34,161 nucleotides of DNA from Clostridia bacterium. GTDB taxonomy: Bacteria > Bacillota > Clostridia > Oscillospirales > Acutalibacteraceae. Each line of letters starts with the position of its first letter. Within the stretch, counting starts at the first letter, position 1. The translations under genes were made by a program, and so were the position numbers. The stretch lies in contig JAFSPP010000047.1 of assembly GCA_017451425.1 (NCBI GenBank), positions 1-34,161 on the forward strand, in the 5' to 3' direction. Of this stretch, positions 17,433 through 25,200 are shown in pieces. Under the pieces are notes generated by a model. That model saw only the letters and a program-made list of their open reading frames with translations. It was not told where the DNA came from and did not search any database.

Positions 17433-18722
17433 ATGAATTATGCGGAGATGAGCAGGGCTGAACTCAAGGCGGAACAGGAGCAGTGCCTGCACGAATATTA
17501 CAATTTCAAAGCGAGGGGACTCAAACTTGATATGTCTCGCGGAAAGCCGTCCGAAGGACAGATAAAAGAAGTCCTGGGTATGCTTGACGTGATGAATTCC
17601 AAGACGGCATACAAGACGGAGGAGGGCATAAATGTCCTCAACTACGGCTGCCCTGACGGCCTGCCCGAATGTAAGCAGTTCTTCGGAGACATTCTCGGTG
17701 TACCGGCTGAGAAGGTTTTTGTCGGCGGAAACTCCAGCCTCTCGCTCATGTTTGACTATATCATGCTTTGCTACGCAAAGGGCGCATCTGAAACTTCGAA
17801 ACCCTGGATTATGCAAGGAGACGTAAAATTCCTCTGCCCGTCACCCGGATACGACAGACACTTCGCAATCTGTGAATATCTCGGAATCAAGATGATTCCG
17901 GTAAGGATGACAGAGACGGGTCCTGATATGGATCAGGTCGAGGCGCTCGTACGTGATCCGCTTGTAAAAGGCATGTTCTGCGTACCGAAGTATTCCAATC
18001 CCACCGGCATCACGTACTCAGACGAGACCGTAAAACGCCTCGCGAAAATGGAGACTGCCGATGACTTCCGCATCATCTGGGATAACGCCTATTGTATACA
18101 CGATCTCTTCGGAAGAGAGGATAAGCTTCTTGAGATGCTCGGCGAGTGCGAGACGGCAGGTAACCCGAACCGTGCCGTTGAGTTCTGCAGCACATCCAAA
18201 ATATCTTTCTCGGGTTCGGGCATTGCCGCTCTCGCGGCCAATGCGGAGAACCTGGCGCGCATAAAGAATTACTATGCCAGAATGACCATAGGCTATGATA
18301 AGGCCAATCAGTTCCGTCACGTCCTTTATTTCAGGGACTTAAAGGGAATAAAGGACCATATGGCAATTCTCTCGGACATCATAAGTCCGCGTTTTGAGGT
18401 GGTCCTCGGCGCGCTTGAGTCACAACTTTCAGGACTCGGCATAGCGAAGTGGAGCTCTCCCAACGGAGGTTATTTCATAAGCCTTGATGTTATGCCCGGC
18501 TGCGCGACACGCGTATATGAACTCTGCAAAGAGGGCGGAGTAAAGCTCACGAATGTCGGCGCAACATTCCCTTACGGAAAGGATCCTGAAGACTCAAACA
18601 TCAGAATCGCTCCGACTTTCCCGAGCCTTGAGGAACTCTCAGACGCGACTGAACTCCTGGTTATCAGCGTCAAACTCGCGGCGCTTGAAAAACTCCTCGG
18701 CGAGGGAAAAACACAGATTTAA
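17433..18722 (+). CDS. PLP-dependent aminotransferase, aspartate-aminotransferase-like (PF12897 type)
   Basis: A 429-residue fold-type I aminotransferase transferring an amino group between an amino acid and a 2-oxo acid. The start motif LDMSRGKPS (32-40), the NYGCPDGLPE segment (70-79), NPTGITYS (189-196), DNAY (217-220) and the Schiff-base lysine Lys256 in STSKISFSGSG are all present. The SRGKPS and GNSSL motifs, and the replacement of the usual SxSKxxxxxGxR context, point to the aspartate aminotransferase subgroup of Pfam Asp_aminotransf rather than the classical AspC family. It appears monocistronic between its own promoter and a hairpin at 18732. The actual amino donor has not been shown here. 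Confidence 0.9.
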   Translation: MNYAEMSRAELKAEQEQCLHEYYNFKARGLKLDMSRGKPSEGQIKEVLGMLDVMNSKTAYKTEEGINVLNYGCPDGLPECKQFFGDILGVPAEKVFVGGNSSLSLMFDYIMLCYAKGASETSKPWIMQGDVKFLCPSPGYDRHFAICEYLGIKMIPVRMTETGPDMDQVEALVRDPLVKGMFCVPKYSNPTGITYSDETVKRLAKMETADDFRIIWDNAYCIHDLFGREDKLLEMLGECETAGNPNRAVEFCSTSKISFSGSGIAALAANAENLARIKNYYARMTIGYDKANQFRHVLYFRDLKGIKDHMAILSDIISPRFEVVLGALESQLSGLGIAKWSSPNGGYFISLDVMPGCATRVYELCKEGGVKLTNVGATFPYGKDPEDSNIRIAPTFPSLEELSDATELLVISVKLAALEKLLGEGKTQI

Positions 18723-18731
18723 GGTTATTTT

Positions 18732-18763
18732 AAGCGGCACAAGTTATACTTGTTGCCGCTTTA
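18732..18763 (+). terminator. Probable terminator after the aminotransferase
   Basis: Stem AAGCGGCA-CAAG / CTTG-T-TGCCGCTT with loop TTATA and one bulged base. The T-tract is poor, so termination may be partial; the next promoter's -35 lies inside this stem. Confidence 0.6.
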
Positions 18764-18778
18764 CCTTTATGGTAAAAT
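18750..18778 (+). promoter_or_regulatory. Promoter for the zinc-ribbon membrane protein
   Basis: TTGTTG at 18750-18755, a 17-base spacer and TAAAAT at 18773-18778 with TGG extension. It implies transcription from about 18785, which rules out starts upstream of 18813 for the next gene. Confidence 0.55.
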
Positions 18779-18812
18779 ACTTTGTTGTAAAAGCATTTGG
18801 AGGTATATTGCC

Positions 18813-19793
18813 GTGAAATGTGAATATTGCGGAAAACCCGTAAAGGAAGGCGATCAGTATTGCCAGAATTGCGGAGCAAAAATAAAAGGAGCTTCCGCTG
18901 CTTCAAATACTGCGGCAACTGCCGCTGCTGGAACAGCCGCTCCCAAAACCGAAAAGAAGAAAATGTCGCCCGGTAAGATTATTCTCATTGTCTTCCTCTG
19001 CGCGACATTGCTTGTGGGCGTTGTTGTCGGCGGTATTATTGCCATGTTCAGAGCCGTTGCGAAATCCGTTGATTTCGATGAAGTCATCTCAGGTATAGAG
19101 GACTACGATTTCGATGATTTTGATGACTTTGATTTCAGCGATGATGACTACGATGACTCAATCGACAAGTGGTTCTCACAGCACTTTGATACTGATGACA
19201 ACGACGATATAAATGACAGCCCGTTTGACCGCTCAAACAACGGTCCTTCCGACGCCTACGACGGTACTGAAAACTTCGCTCCCGGCAAGACCGACAAGAA
19301 GACAGGAGCATACGAGTCTGAATATGCGAACCTCGCGTTCCAGCTCCCTGCATCGTGGCACGTCTTTACCGACACGGAGATTGCGAAACTTTACTCCGAT
19401 GAGGGAGTGGACAAGAGCGCTGCAAACAACAAACTCTATGTCTACGACTTCTATGCTGAGGACTCGCTTACCGGCAATATGGTCTACATCAAGTTCTACA
19501 ACAAGGATTATTTCTCCGAGTACAAGGACCTCACGGCTGTCAATGACGCCATAAGGGACAGCGCGATGGAGTTTGCAAAGAGGTACAAGGTTGATTATGC
19601 CGAGGACTCTTCAATTACGTTAAACGGTGAGAAGTACAATCAGCTTGCATGCCGTATAAGCGGTGAAGATGTACTGGCTTACCAATATGATTTCACACGT
19701 GATCTCGGTGATTACTATATGCACATTGAGATCTTCGCATATGATCTGGACGATGTAGGCGAGATAATTGATACATTGAACGCGAAAGGATAA
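18813..19793 (+). CDS. Zinc-ribbon, single-pass membrane protein with Asp-rich linker
   Basis: A 326-residue protein of unknown function. The start is GTG at 18813, nine bases after GGAGG; longer in-frame starts lie in the promoter. Residues 3-20 form a zinc ribbon (Cys3, Cys6, Cys17, Cys20). An Ala/Thr linker follows, then a membrane helix (about 56-78). Residues 87-155 are extremely acidic, dominated by Asp with Phe and Tyr (DYDFDDFDDFDFSDDDYDD). The rest (about 175-326) is an extracellular domain beginning YESEYANLAFQLPASWHVF, resembling PsbP/DUF1795-like folds. The ribbon would face the cytoplasm and the acidic part the outside, where it could bind cations. The next gene, four bases on, is a paralogue of the outer domain. 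Confidence 0.82.
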   Translation: MKCEYCGKPVKEGDQYCQNCGAKIKGASAASNTAATAAAGTAAPKTEKKKMSPGKIILIVFLCATLLVGVVVGGIIAMFRAVAKSVDFDEVISGIEDYDFDDFDDFDFSDDDYDDSIDKWFSQHFDTDDNDDINDSPFDRSNNGPSDAYDGTENFAPGKTDKKTGAYESEYANLAFQLPASWHVFTDTEIAKLYSDEGVDKSAANNKLYVYDFYAEDSLTGNMVYIKFYNKDYFSEYKDLTAVNDAIRDSAMEFAKRYKVDYAEDSSITLNGEKYNQLACRISGEDVLAYQYDFTRDLGDYYMHIEIFAYDLDDVGEIIDTLNAKG

Positions 19794-19797
19794 GCTT

Positions 19798-20544
19798 ATG
19801 CGTGGCGATTTAAACGACCAGTTCCAGAGGGCACAGAGTGCTGCAAACGGTGACAACACCTCTGAAAGAGTTATCATAGGTGTTGCGATTTTCATGGCTG
19901 TATGTTTCATAGCCATGATAGTCGGTATTACCATTTTCGTTGTAAAGACGCTCGACAAATTCGTTGAGGCGGAGCCCGCGACGAACATAAACCCTGAACT
20001 TGTCACTCAGATAAACGATCTGAACAACCAGATTTTCAACGGCGGGAAGCAGAATCCCGACGGCGGCGGTTCCGTTTCATCGGACTCGAATTTCAGATTC
20101 GGTACCGTAAACGGAACATCCTACTACAGTGAGTTCTCGGGTGTATCCTTCACCGCTCCCGCAGACTGGCTCTTTACGAGCTATGCGAGCGACACGGTCT
20201 CAACTTCGCCGAGGGATCTCAGCGCTACAGGAAACCACATGTCTTCCAGTGTAGTCATCCAGTATGAGTCCAAGAAGGCAAACGGTTATCAGACAACTGA
20301 TGATGCTCTCAAATCCACCAAGATGGTGGCTTCCGAGCAGAACAACACCATTGTCGACAGCAAGGCTTCAACCAAGTGGGGCGGAAACAAGTTTGTCGGC
20401 ATCATTTACAAGAACGAGGTTGTCGCTTCTTATCCGACCTATTACGAGGTCCTGGTCGCCGATGTCAACGGATATATGCTCCGTATAACTCTCTCGGCAG
20501 GCTCAGAGAACGACCTCGCCATAGTCCGCAGTTACTTCAAATAA
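19798..20544 (+). CDS. Single-pass membrane protein, paralogue of the preceding outer domain
   Basis: A 248-residue protein with a short cytoplasmic N-terminus, one membrane helix (about 25-49) and a Gly/Asn linker (NGGKQNPDGGG). Its extracellular domain (about 100-248) starts TSYYSEFSGVSFTAPADWLF. It shares layout and domain start (YxSEYANLAFQLPASW against YYSEFSGVSFTAPADW) with the upstream protein but lacks the zinc ribbon and the Asp-rich stretch. The ATG lies four bases after the previous stop, with AAAGGA overlapping that stop, so the pair is cotranscribed and probably coassembles. No catalytic motif is recognised; a PsbP/DUF1795-like binding domain is my best structural guess. Confidence 0.78.
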   Translation: MRGDLNDQFQRAQSAANGDNTSERVIIGVAIFMAVCFIAMIVGITIFVVKTLDKFVEAEPATNINPELVTQINDLNNQIFNGGKQNPDGGGSVSSDSNFRFGTVNGTSYYSEFSGVSFTAPADWLFTSYASDTVSTSPRDLSATGNHMSSSVVIQYESKKANGYQTTDDALKSTKMVASEQNNTIVDSKASTKWGGNKFVGIIYKNEVVASYPTYYEVLVADVNGYMLRITLSAGSENDLAIVRSYFK

Positions 20545-20551
20545 GAACAAT

Positions 20552-20587
20552 AAAAAGGCCCTGAGCTCTTGCTCAGGGCCTTTTGTT
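20552..20587. terminator. Bidirectional terminator
   Basis: A 10-bp perfect stem GGCCCTGAGC / GCTCAGGGCC (20557-20566, 20571-20580), loop TCTT, flanked by AAAAA and TTTTGTTTT. It ends the rightward pair and the leftward seven-gene operon. Confidence 0.95.
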
Positions 20588-20593
20588 TTATTC

Positions 20594-21301
20594 TCAGTCG
20601 AGGTCGAGGAGTTCCCAGGTGCCGATGAACGGAAGCTCGCGGGCTTTGCCGTCTGCGGCATTTGCGATACCCTGTACCCAGATTACGAAGAGGACGATAA
20701 AGCAGAGTGCAAATATCAGTCCGAGGAAGATTGCGAAACCGGTGCTTGAAAGCGCCGTTATTGCGACAATACAGCCTGTGAAGAGTACATAGGTCAGGCG
20801 TACTACGAAGAGTACAAGAGCCTGATTGGCATGGAACTTCGCAAACTTTGAATGAGGGGCGAAGATGAGGGGGAGGAGGACGAGGAGTCCGAAGTATCCG
20901 AGGAGTGAGAAGTACTTGTTCTCCTTAATGTCTTCCTCGTCGTACTCGGCAGTGCGGTCCTTTGCCTCGTTCCACTTTTTCTTTATCTTTTCGGCCGTCT
21001 CTTTTGCGTCGGCAGATGCCTCGGCGGCTTTGATCTTTGCCGCTTCGCTCGCCTCAGCGGCCTTTGCCTTGGCGGTCTCCGCCGCTTCGGCTGCCTTCGC
21101 CTTGGCCTCGCTTTTCTTGTCTTTCTTTTCAGCTTTTTCTTCGGCCGCTTCAGCAGTTTCTTCAACTGCTTCCTCAGCCTTCTCGGCAGCTTCTTCAACT
21201 GCCTCTTCAGCTTTTTCGGCAGTTTCTTCGACTGCCTCTGCAGCCTCTTCTTTTATCTCTTCAACCGCTTCTGCTGCGGCTGTCTTTTTCTTTCTGGCCA
21301 T
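20594..21301 (-). CDS. Ala/Glu/Lys coiled-coil protein with DUF4870-like membrane domain
   Basis: A 235-residue protein, last gene of the leftward operon. Residues 1-115 are an Ala/Glu/Lys low-complexity helix with an 11-residue-like periodicity (EEAVEETAEKA units, then KAKAAEAAETA), resembling LEA-type or apolipoprotein-like amphipathic helices. Three membrane helices (about 131-150, 160-183, 188-210) follow. The motif SKFAKFHANQALVLF between the first two is typical of the DUF4870/Tic20-like family. The C-terminus ends GKARELPFIGTWELLDLD. Its ATG shares one base with the stop of the upstream gene (TAATG). The function of the family is not established; the helical arm could lie on the membrane surface. 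Confidence 0.8.
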   Translation of the reverse strand: MARKKKTAAAEAVEEIKEEAAEAVEETAEKAEEAVEEAAEKAEEAVEETAEAAEEKAEKKDKKSEAKAKAAEAAETAKAKAAEASEAAKIKAAEASADAKETAEKIKKKWNEAKDRTAEYDEEDIKENKYFSLLGYFGLLVLLPLIFAPHSKFAKFHANQALVLFVVRLTYVLFTGCIVAITALSSTGFAIFLGLIFALCFIVLFVIWVQGIANAADGKARELPFIGTWELLDLD

Positions 21302-22164
21302 TATTTTGCACCTCCTACGACAACATAGTCACTGCTTGCGGATACAGCAGGGAAGGATGAACCTACATCGAACGAGCCTTCGGGATTGAAAATGATTACG
21401 CAGTTGCAGTCCTCGTTGTCAAGGATGATGTAAATGCGGTCATAGTTCTCATAGTCGACATTCGCGGCGTTCAGGATACCGAAAAGTGATTCGGGGTCGA
21501 GCTCCTCTGCGTTCTTCCAGTCATTTTCGGGATCGAACTGTTTTTCGAACAGGTCGGAGAAGGTTGCAATCGAGTCTATGCCTTCGGGGTTGTATGCGTA
21601 GCAGGTCTTGGGAATGACGGGTTCCGGCTCGGGCTCAGGCTCGGTCGGGTCATCAGTCTTCGGCTGCTCTTTCTCAACAAGGAATTTTGAGACACCGAGA
21701 ATCTTCGGAAGGTCTTTGTAGGTTCCTATATCGAGATAGGTGATAAGACCGTTTGTCTTATTGTCGAGGTATTTCAGGGCTGCGTCTTCGCGCTGATCGG
21801 CATAGATGTATGCGACGCCCGCGACGACGAGTGCAAGGAGCACTTCAATAAGGAAGAAACAGATGAGACCTCTGGAGAGGTTTACCTTGTTTCTGTTCTT
21901 CGCGGCGCCGATTGCCCAGAAGATGACACAGAGGATATTGATACCGGGGATAAGGAGCAGGAGGAAGGTGCGGATAAAGGAGCCGGTCGTCATGACCTCG
22001 CCGTAGCGGCGCTTCTTCTCTCTTTTCTCTTTGCGAAGTTCCTTCTTGCTGATGTCCTCCGCCTCTACTTCGATTACGGGCGGCTCGGGCTGCGGTGCCT
22101 CCACTGACACGAGTGAAGTGGTTTCCTCTGTCTCGGGAAGATCGGTTTTATTGTTGTCAGCCAT
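21301..22164 (-). CDS. Two-helix membrane protein of unknown function
   Basis: A 287-residue protein. It has an acidic and proline-rich N-terminus, a strongly basic patch (KKELRKEKREKKRR, about 40-53), two membrane helices (about 62-86 and 98-121), and a soluble domain (about 125-287). A linker DPTEPEPEPEP divides that domain, and the C-terminal part has strands YDRIYIILDNEDCNCVIIFNP. I do not recognise the outer domain. The start is supported by AGGAGGTC ahead of the ATG. It sits 14 bases after the DUF5662 gene and overlaps the next gene by one base, so it belongs to the operon. Confidence 0.75.
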   Translation of the reverse strand: MADNNKTDLPETEETTSLVSVEAPQPEPPVIEVEAEDISKKELRKEKREKKRRYGEVMTTGSFIRTFLLLLIPGINILCVIFWAIGAAKNRNKVNLSRGLICFFLIEVLLALVVAGVAYIYADQREDAALKYLDNKTNGLITYLDIGTYKDLPKILGVSKFLVEKEQPKTDDPTEPEPEPEPVIPKTCYAYNPEGIDSIATFSDLFEKQFDPENDWKNAEELDPESLFGILNAANVDYENYDRIYIILDNEDCNCVIIFNPEGSFDVGSSFPAVSASSDYVVVGGAK

Positions 22165-22178
22165 TTAAAAGACCTCCT

Positions 22179-22715
22179 TTATTTTTTAAGGTGGCGTATG
22201 TATCTGAATGTTTTCGCTTCGCCCTGCTCGGCGAGCATTTTGAGAAGCGAATGCAGGACTTTGAGAGTCTCCGGATGGATGGGTATTTTAGTGCCGTGGC
22301 CTTCGAGATATTCAAGGGGAGAGGAGTCGGTGTAGGTGTCTTTTCTGTATACCTTGCAGGCGGCGACTCTGTCGCAGAACATCTCAATGACGTATTTCAT
22401 TGGCATTTCAACGGGTTCCACCGTATGAGTCTTGGTATAGTAGTCGGTCCAGTATTCAAAGTGGTGTTTGTTGCGCCCCTTGTGATGCATCCAGGCGGAT
22501 GAGTAACCCTTGTCCGCTCTTTCTGCATCGTTCGGACTGTGATCACCCTGGTAGTACTTCATGCCGACTATGAATTCCGACGGAGAATACTTTGAGAGGT
22601 CGTGCAGAAGTCCCTGGACAGGTATGCCTGCCTTAAAGCAGTGCACCATGACCAGGTTGCGGTGTTTTGTTATGGTTTTAAAGTGCTTTACCGCGTTGCT
22701 TAAAAGTTCCTGCAT
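22179..22715 (-). CDS. DUF5662 family protein
   Basis: A 178-residue soluble protein. The N-terminal helix is followed by GLLHDLSKYSPSEF (35-48), an HD-type metal-binding look with His38 and Asp39. Then come KYYQGDHSPND (53-63) and a His cluster (WMHHKGRNKHHFEYW; His77, His78, His84, His85). This arrangement matches the DUF5662 family, widespread in Firmicutes and phages and without proven activity. The histidines make a metal-dependent hydrolase plausible, which is inference. Ribosome site is weak (GAGACA). It lies 20 bases downstream of the TcaA-like gene, and its cytoplasmic nature is unusual among the membrane-linked genes of this operon. Confidence 0.82.
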   Translation of the reverse strand: MQELLSNAVKHFKTITKHRNLVMVHCFKAGIPVQGLLHDLSKYSPSEFIVGMKYYQGDHSPNDAERADKGYSSAWMHHKGRNKHHFEYWTDYYTKTHTVEPVEMPMKYVIEMFCDRVAACKVYRKDTYTDSSPLEYLEGHGTKIPIHPETLKVLHSLLKMLAEQGEAKTFRYIRHLKK

Positions 22716-22735
22716 GTCTTGTCTCGATTCTTTTA

Positions 22736-23800
22736 TCAGTCAGTATCGGAATTTGAAATGGGTGCCTGCATGTCGATGACCTTGTAGACATCCTTGTTCT
22801 TTGATACGAATACAATCTTGTCAAAGTCGTCCGAGTATGTCGTGTCGCCTGACAGGAGAGTGTGCTTGAAAGTGACGCGGCAACTGTAGAGTGAGTCGGA
22901 ATACTTTGTCAGAGCCGTTACGGTCAGGTTTTCGTTCTTATAGCCGTTGTGCGGCTTTACGAACATTACAAGGCTCGAGGCGACGTTCTTGTAGAACGGG
23001 GTCGAGGTGTCGCAGTGCTGCGAGAAGGCACCGAATGAACCGTCCTTCTGCATGTAGGCGGCATAGGCGACTGCGCACTTCTGCGCTATGTCAGTGACTT
23101 TGTCGCCGACTGCCTTGTCAATGGGCTGGGCGACGGTGAATGTGGTGCCGTTCGCCGTGACCTCGGCCTCTTTTCCGTTTATCGTCGCCTTGATTTCGGG
23201 CGTATCGGAGAGGAGACCGGAAATCTTTGCTGTCTGTGTGGGCGTGAGTGTCTTTATATCAATTGTGGACGGAAGTGAAGGGAACTCGTTGTCCTTCTTC
23301 AGGTCGTCGGGTACGGCCACACCGTTGACAGTGATTTCAGCACCCTTGGGTGCGATTATTTCAACAGTCTTGAGAAGGCTCTTTGAGAGCTCGGCATAGG
23401 CTATGTCATAACCTTTGCCGATCTTGTGCTTCTTGAGATACACGTTGAGAACCTTTTCGTCATCGGCTTTGATGATGTAGGCGAGATCAGCGCCTTCCGG
23501 TTTGAAGGAACTGTGGGCGATGGAGTACTTCTTGCCCTCGACTGCATCTTTCAGAATTTGCTTCAGGTTGTCTGAAGAGTCAAACTCGGAGACCTTGAGT
23601 TCAAGGTCCTTTTCAAGACCTTCGTAGTCACCTTTTTCCAGGTAGTTCGTAATAATCTTATTGACGATTGTAGTGGGCTGTGAGGACTCATAGGACTTGA
23701 GCCATCCGTATAAAACCACAAGACCCACGGCAAGTACGACGAGGAAGATAATGACGACGAAGAAGTAGATTCTGTAAAAAACTGATTTTTTCTTTTTCAT
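22736..23800 (-). CDS. Membrane-anchored extracellular protein, TcaA/YvbJ-like layout
   Basis: A 354-residue protein with a short Lys-rich cytoplasmic N-terminus, one membrane helix (about 11-33) and an outer region of about 320 residues. Within it, VEIIAPKGAEITVNGVAV (near 145-162) looks like the PEGA/TcaA-type second domain. The C-terminal 120 residues (YAAYMQKDGSFGAFSQHC onward, ending DKIVFVSKNKDVYKVIDM) resemble an NTF2-like domain. TcaA-type proteins act in cell-wall stress and polymer handling in Firmicutes; here that is only analogy. Its ATG overlaps the stop of the preceding glycosidase gene by four bases (ATGA), indicating translational coupling. Confidence 0.72.
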   Translation of the reverse strand: MKKKKSVFYRIYFFVVIIFLVVLAVGLVVLYGWLKSYESSQPTTIVNKIITNYLEKGDYEGLEKDLELKVSEFDSSDNLKQILKDAVEGKKYSIAHSSFKPEGADLAYIIKADDEKVLNVYLKKHKIGKGYDIAYAELSKSLLKTVEIIAPKGAEITVNGVAVPDDLKKDNEFPSLPSTIDIKTLTPTQTAKISGLLSDTPEIKATINGKEAEVTANGTTFTVAQPIDKAVGDKVTDIAQKCAVAYAAYMQKDGSFGAFSQHCDTSTPFYKNVASSLVMFVKPHNGYKNENLTVTALTKYSDSLYSCRVTFKHTLLSGDTTYSDDFDKIVFVSKNKDVYKVIDMQAPISNSDTD

Positions 23801-25200
23801 GATTCTTCTCCCGGCATAACGATAAAGTAGGTGGGTATTCTGCGGGGTTTCGTGAAGGCTTTATACCTGTTGACGAGTCCCATCTGGTTGTATTCCTCAA
23901 GACCGTCCTTGTCGATCTTGTAGGCATCATAGTAGTTGCGGTAGTAGAGCATGCTGGATGAACCGCCGTCGAGTGAGCCGGCCGTTACGGCGCCGTACTC
24001 GACCATGAGGTCTATCATGTCGTTCCTGGTTGCGCCTACGCTCTCGGCGGAGCGTCCGTCAGTGACAATCATTATTACGGTGCCGTCAGCGCGCTGACCG
24101 ATAGCAGTTTTCTGGGCTATGCCGAGGTTGTCATCGGCATAGTTGAGCTTGACGTTGTCGCCGTCGCGCTCAATGATTACGTTCTTGTACATGAAGCAGC
24201 AGCCGTCGCGGATACCGAGCTCGGTGCCCTTGGCTGTGGACATACCTTCAACACAAACAAGCTTGTTGTCCTTGTCGAAGCCTATGAAGGTGCCGCTTGT
24301 GGAGGAGCCCCATACGCATTTGCCGTCGGAATATGTGATTCCTATCGGCTGAGCGCCGGTGCCCTGTCCGCCCGGATCGGCGAACTCACCGCCGTTTATG
24401 GCGGCTATGCAGTTATACTTGTCGGCTATCTCGAAGATACGCATACCGGCGGTGGCACCGGCAAAGTTCTCTGAGGATATGCCGAGTTTTACTCTTGAAG
24501 GGTCTTTGATGAGGAGGACATAAGCCTTGAAGTTGGGCTCCTGGCGGAAGATGAGCTTCATGCCGTCAATGGCATCTGCCCATTCATCGTCATCGGAATC
24601 CGTGGCTATGTCGTCCACTGTTACGACGTCAGTGTTTACCGAGTTACTGGCGTCAATAATCTCCTGGATGGCTGCGTCAGACAGGAAGAGACCGGGTACC
24701 CACTTTGTGGCACTGGCCTGCTTTGCGGAGAGTACGAGAATATTGCGTATTGTCGGACTCGGGCCGTAGGAGATAACGAGGCAGGCGGAGAATACTGTGA
24801 TTATTATCATGAGAATGAGAGTGAAGAAGCAGAGGAAGAATCTTCCGACATAGTTCGGTTTCTTCTTTGCTCTCGCTCTCGGCTGAGGCTCGTAGTCAGG
24901 GTAGTCAGGCTCGCGCTGCGGGACATTCTGTCGTGCGCGCTGCTGAGCACGTTGCTGAGAAGTGCGCTTTTGCTGCGGCGCGCGCTGAGTAGTCTTGCGC
25001 GGCTGCTCATGCCTCTGCGAAGCCTTCGGCTGTTCCTCCTGCGATGACAGGGGAATTGCCTCTCTCTTTACCGGCCTTTTCGCGGACATGGGGATGTCTG
25101 CGGGCGCGGCTTTCGGAGCCGGGGCCGATTTCGGGGCCGGCTCTTCGGCACCGTCGTCATCGACGAGGTACTTCGAAGCGAGATATTCTAAATCATTCAT
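23797..25200 (-). CDS. Membrane-anchored phosphodiester glycosidase (NAGPA) family protein
   Basis: A 467-residue protein. A Pro/Ala/Gln/Arg-rich cytoplasmic N-terminus (to about 125) precedes one membrane helix (about 127-150). The outer catalytic-like domain runs from about 225 to the end. Motifs of the NAGPA family (PF09992) are clear: AAINGGEFADPGG, GIRDGCCFMY, TAIGQRADGTVIMIVTDGR and GAVTAGSLDGGSSSMLYY. The family cleaves phosphodiester-linked sugars, for example in wall teichoic or other glycopolymers. The ATG at 25200 is chosen because AGGTGG lies eight bases before it; the longer GTG start at 25212 would overlap that site. It overlaps the GT2-GtrA gene end by eight bases. Confidence 0.88.
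   Translation of the reverse strand: MNDLEYLASKYLVDDDGAEEPAPKSAPAPKAAPADIPMSAKRPVKREAIPLSSQEEQPKASQRHEQPRKTTQRAPQQKRTSQQRAQQRARQNVPQREPDYPDYEPQPRARAKKKPNYVGRFFLCFFTLILMIIITVFSACLVISYGPSPTIRNILVLSAKQASATKWVPGLFLSDAAIQEIIDASNSVNTDVVTVDDIATDSDDDEWADAIDGMKLIFRQEPNFKAYVLLIKDPSRVKLGISSENFAGATAGMRIFEIADKYNCIAAINGGEFADPGGQGTGAQPIGITYSDGKCVWGSSTSGTFIGFDKDNKLVCVEGMSTAKGTELGIRDGCCFMYKNVIIERDGDNVKLNYADDNLGIAQKTAIGQRADGTVIMIVTDGRSAESVGATRNDMIDLMVEYGAVTAGSLDGGSSSMLYYRNYYDAYKIDKDGLEEYNQMGLVNRYKAFTKPRRIPTYFIVMPGEES

Noticed and set aside
20865..21389. Plus-strand Ser/Ala/Phe-rich frame
   Set aside because: Antisense of the Ala/Glu/Lys coiled-coil gene, which has operon context and family motifs.
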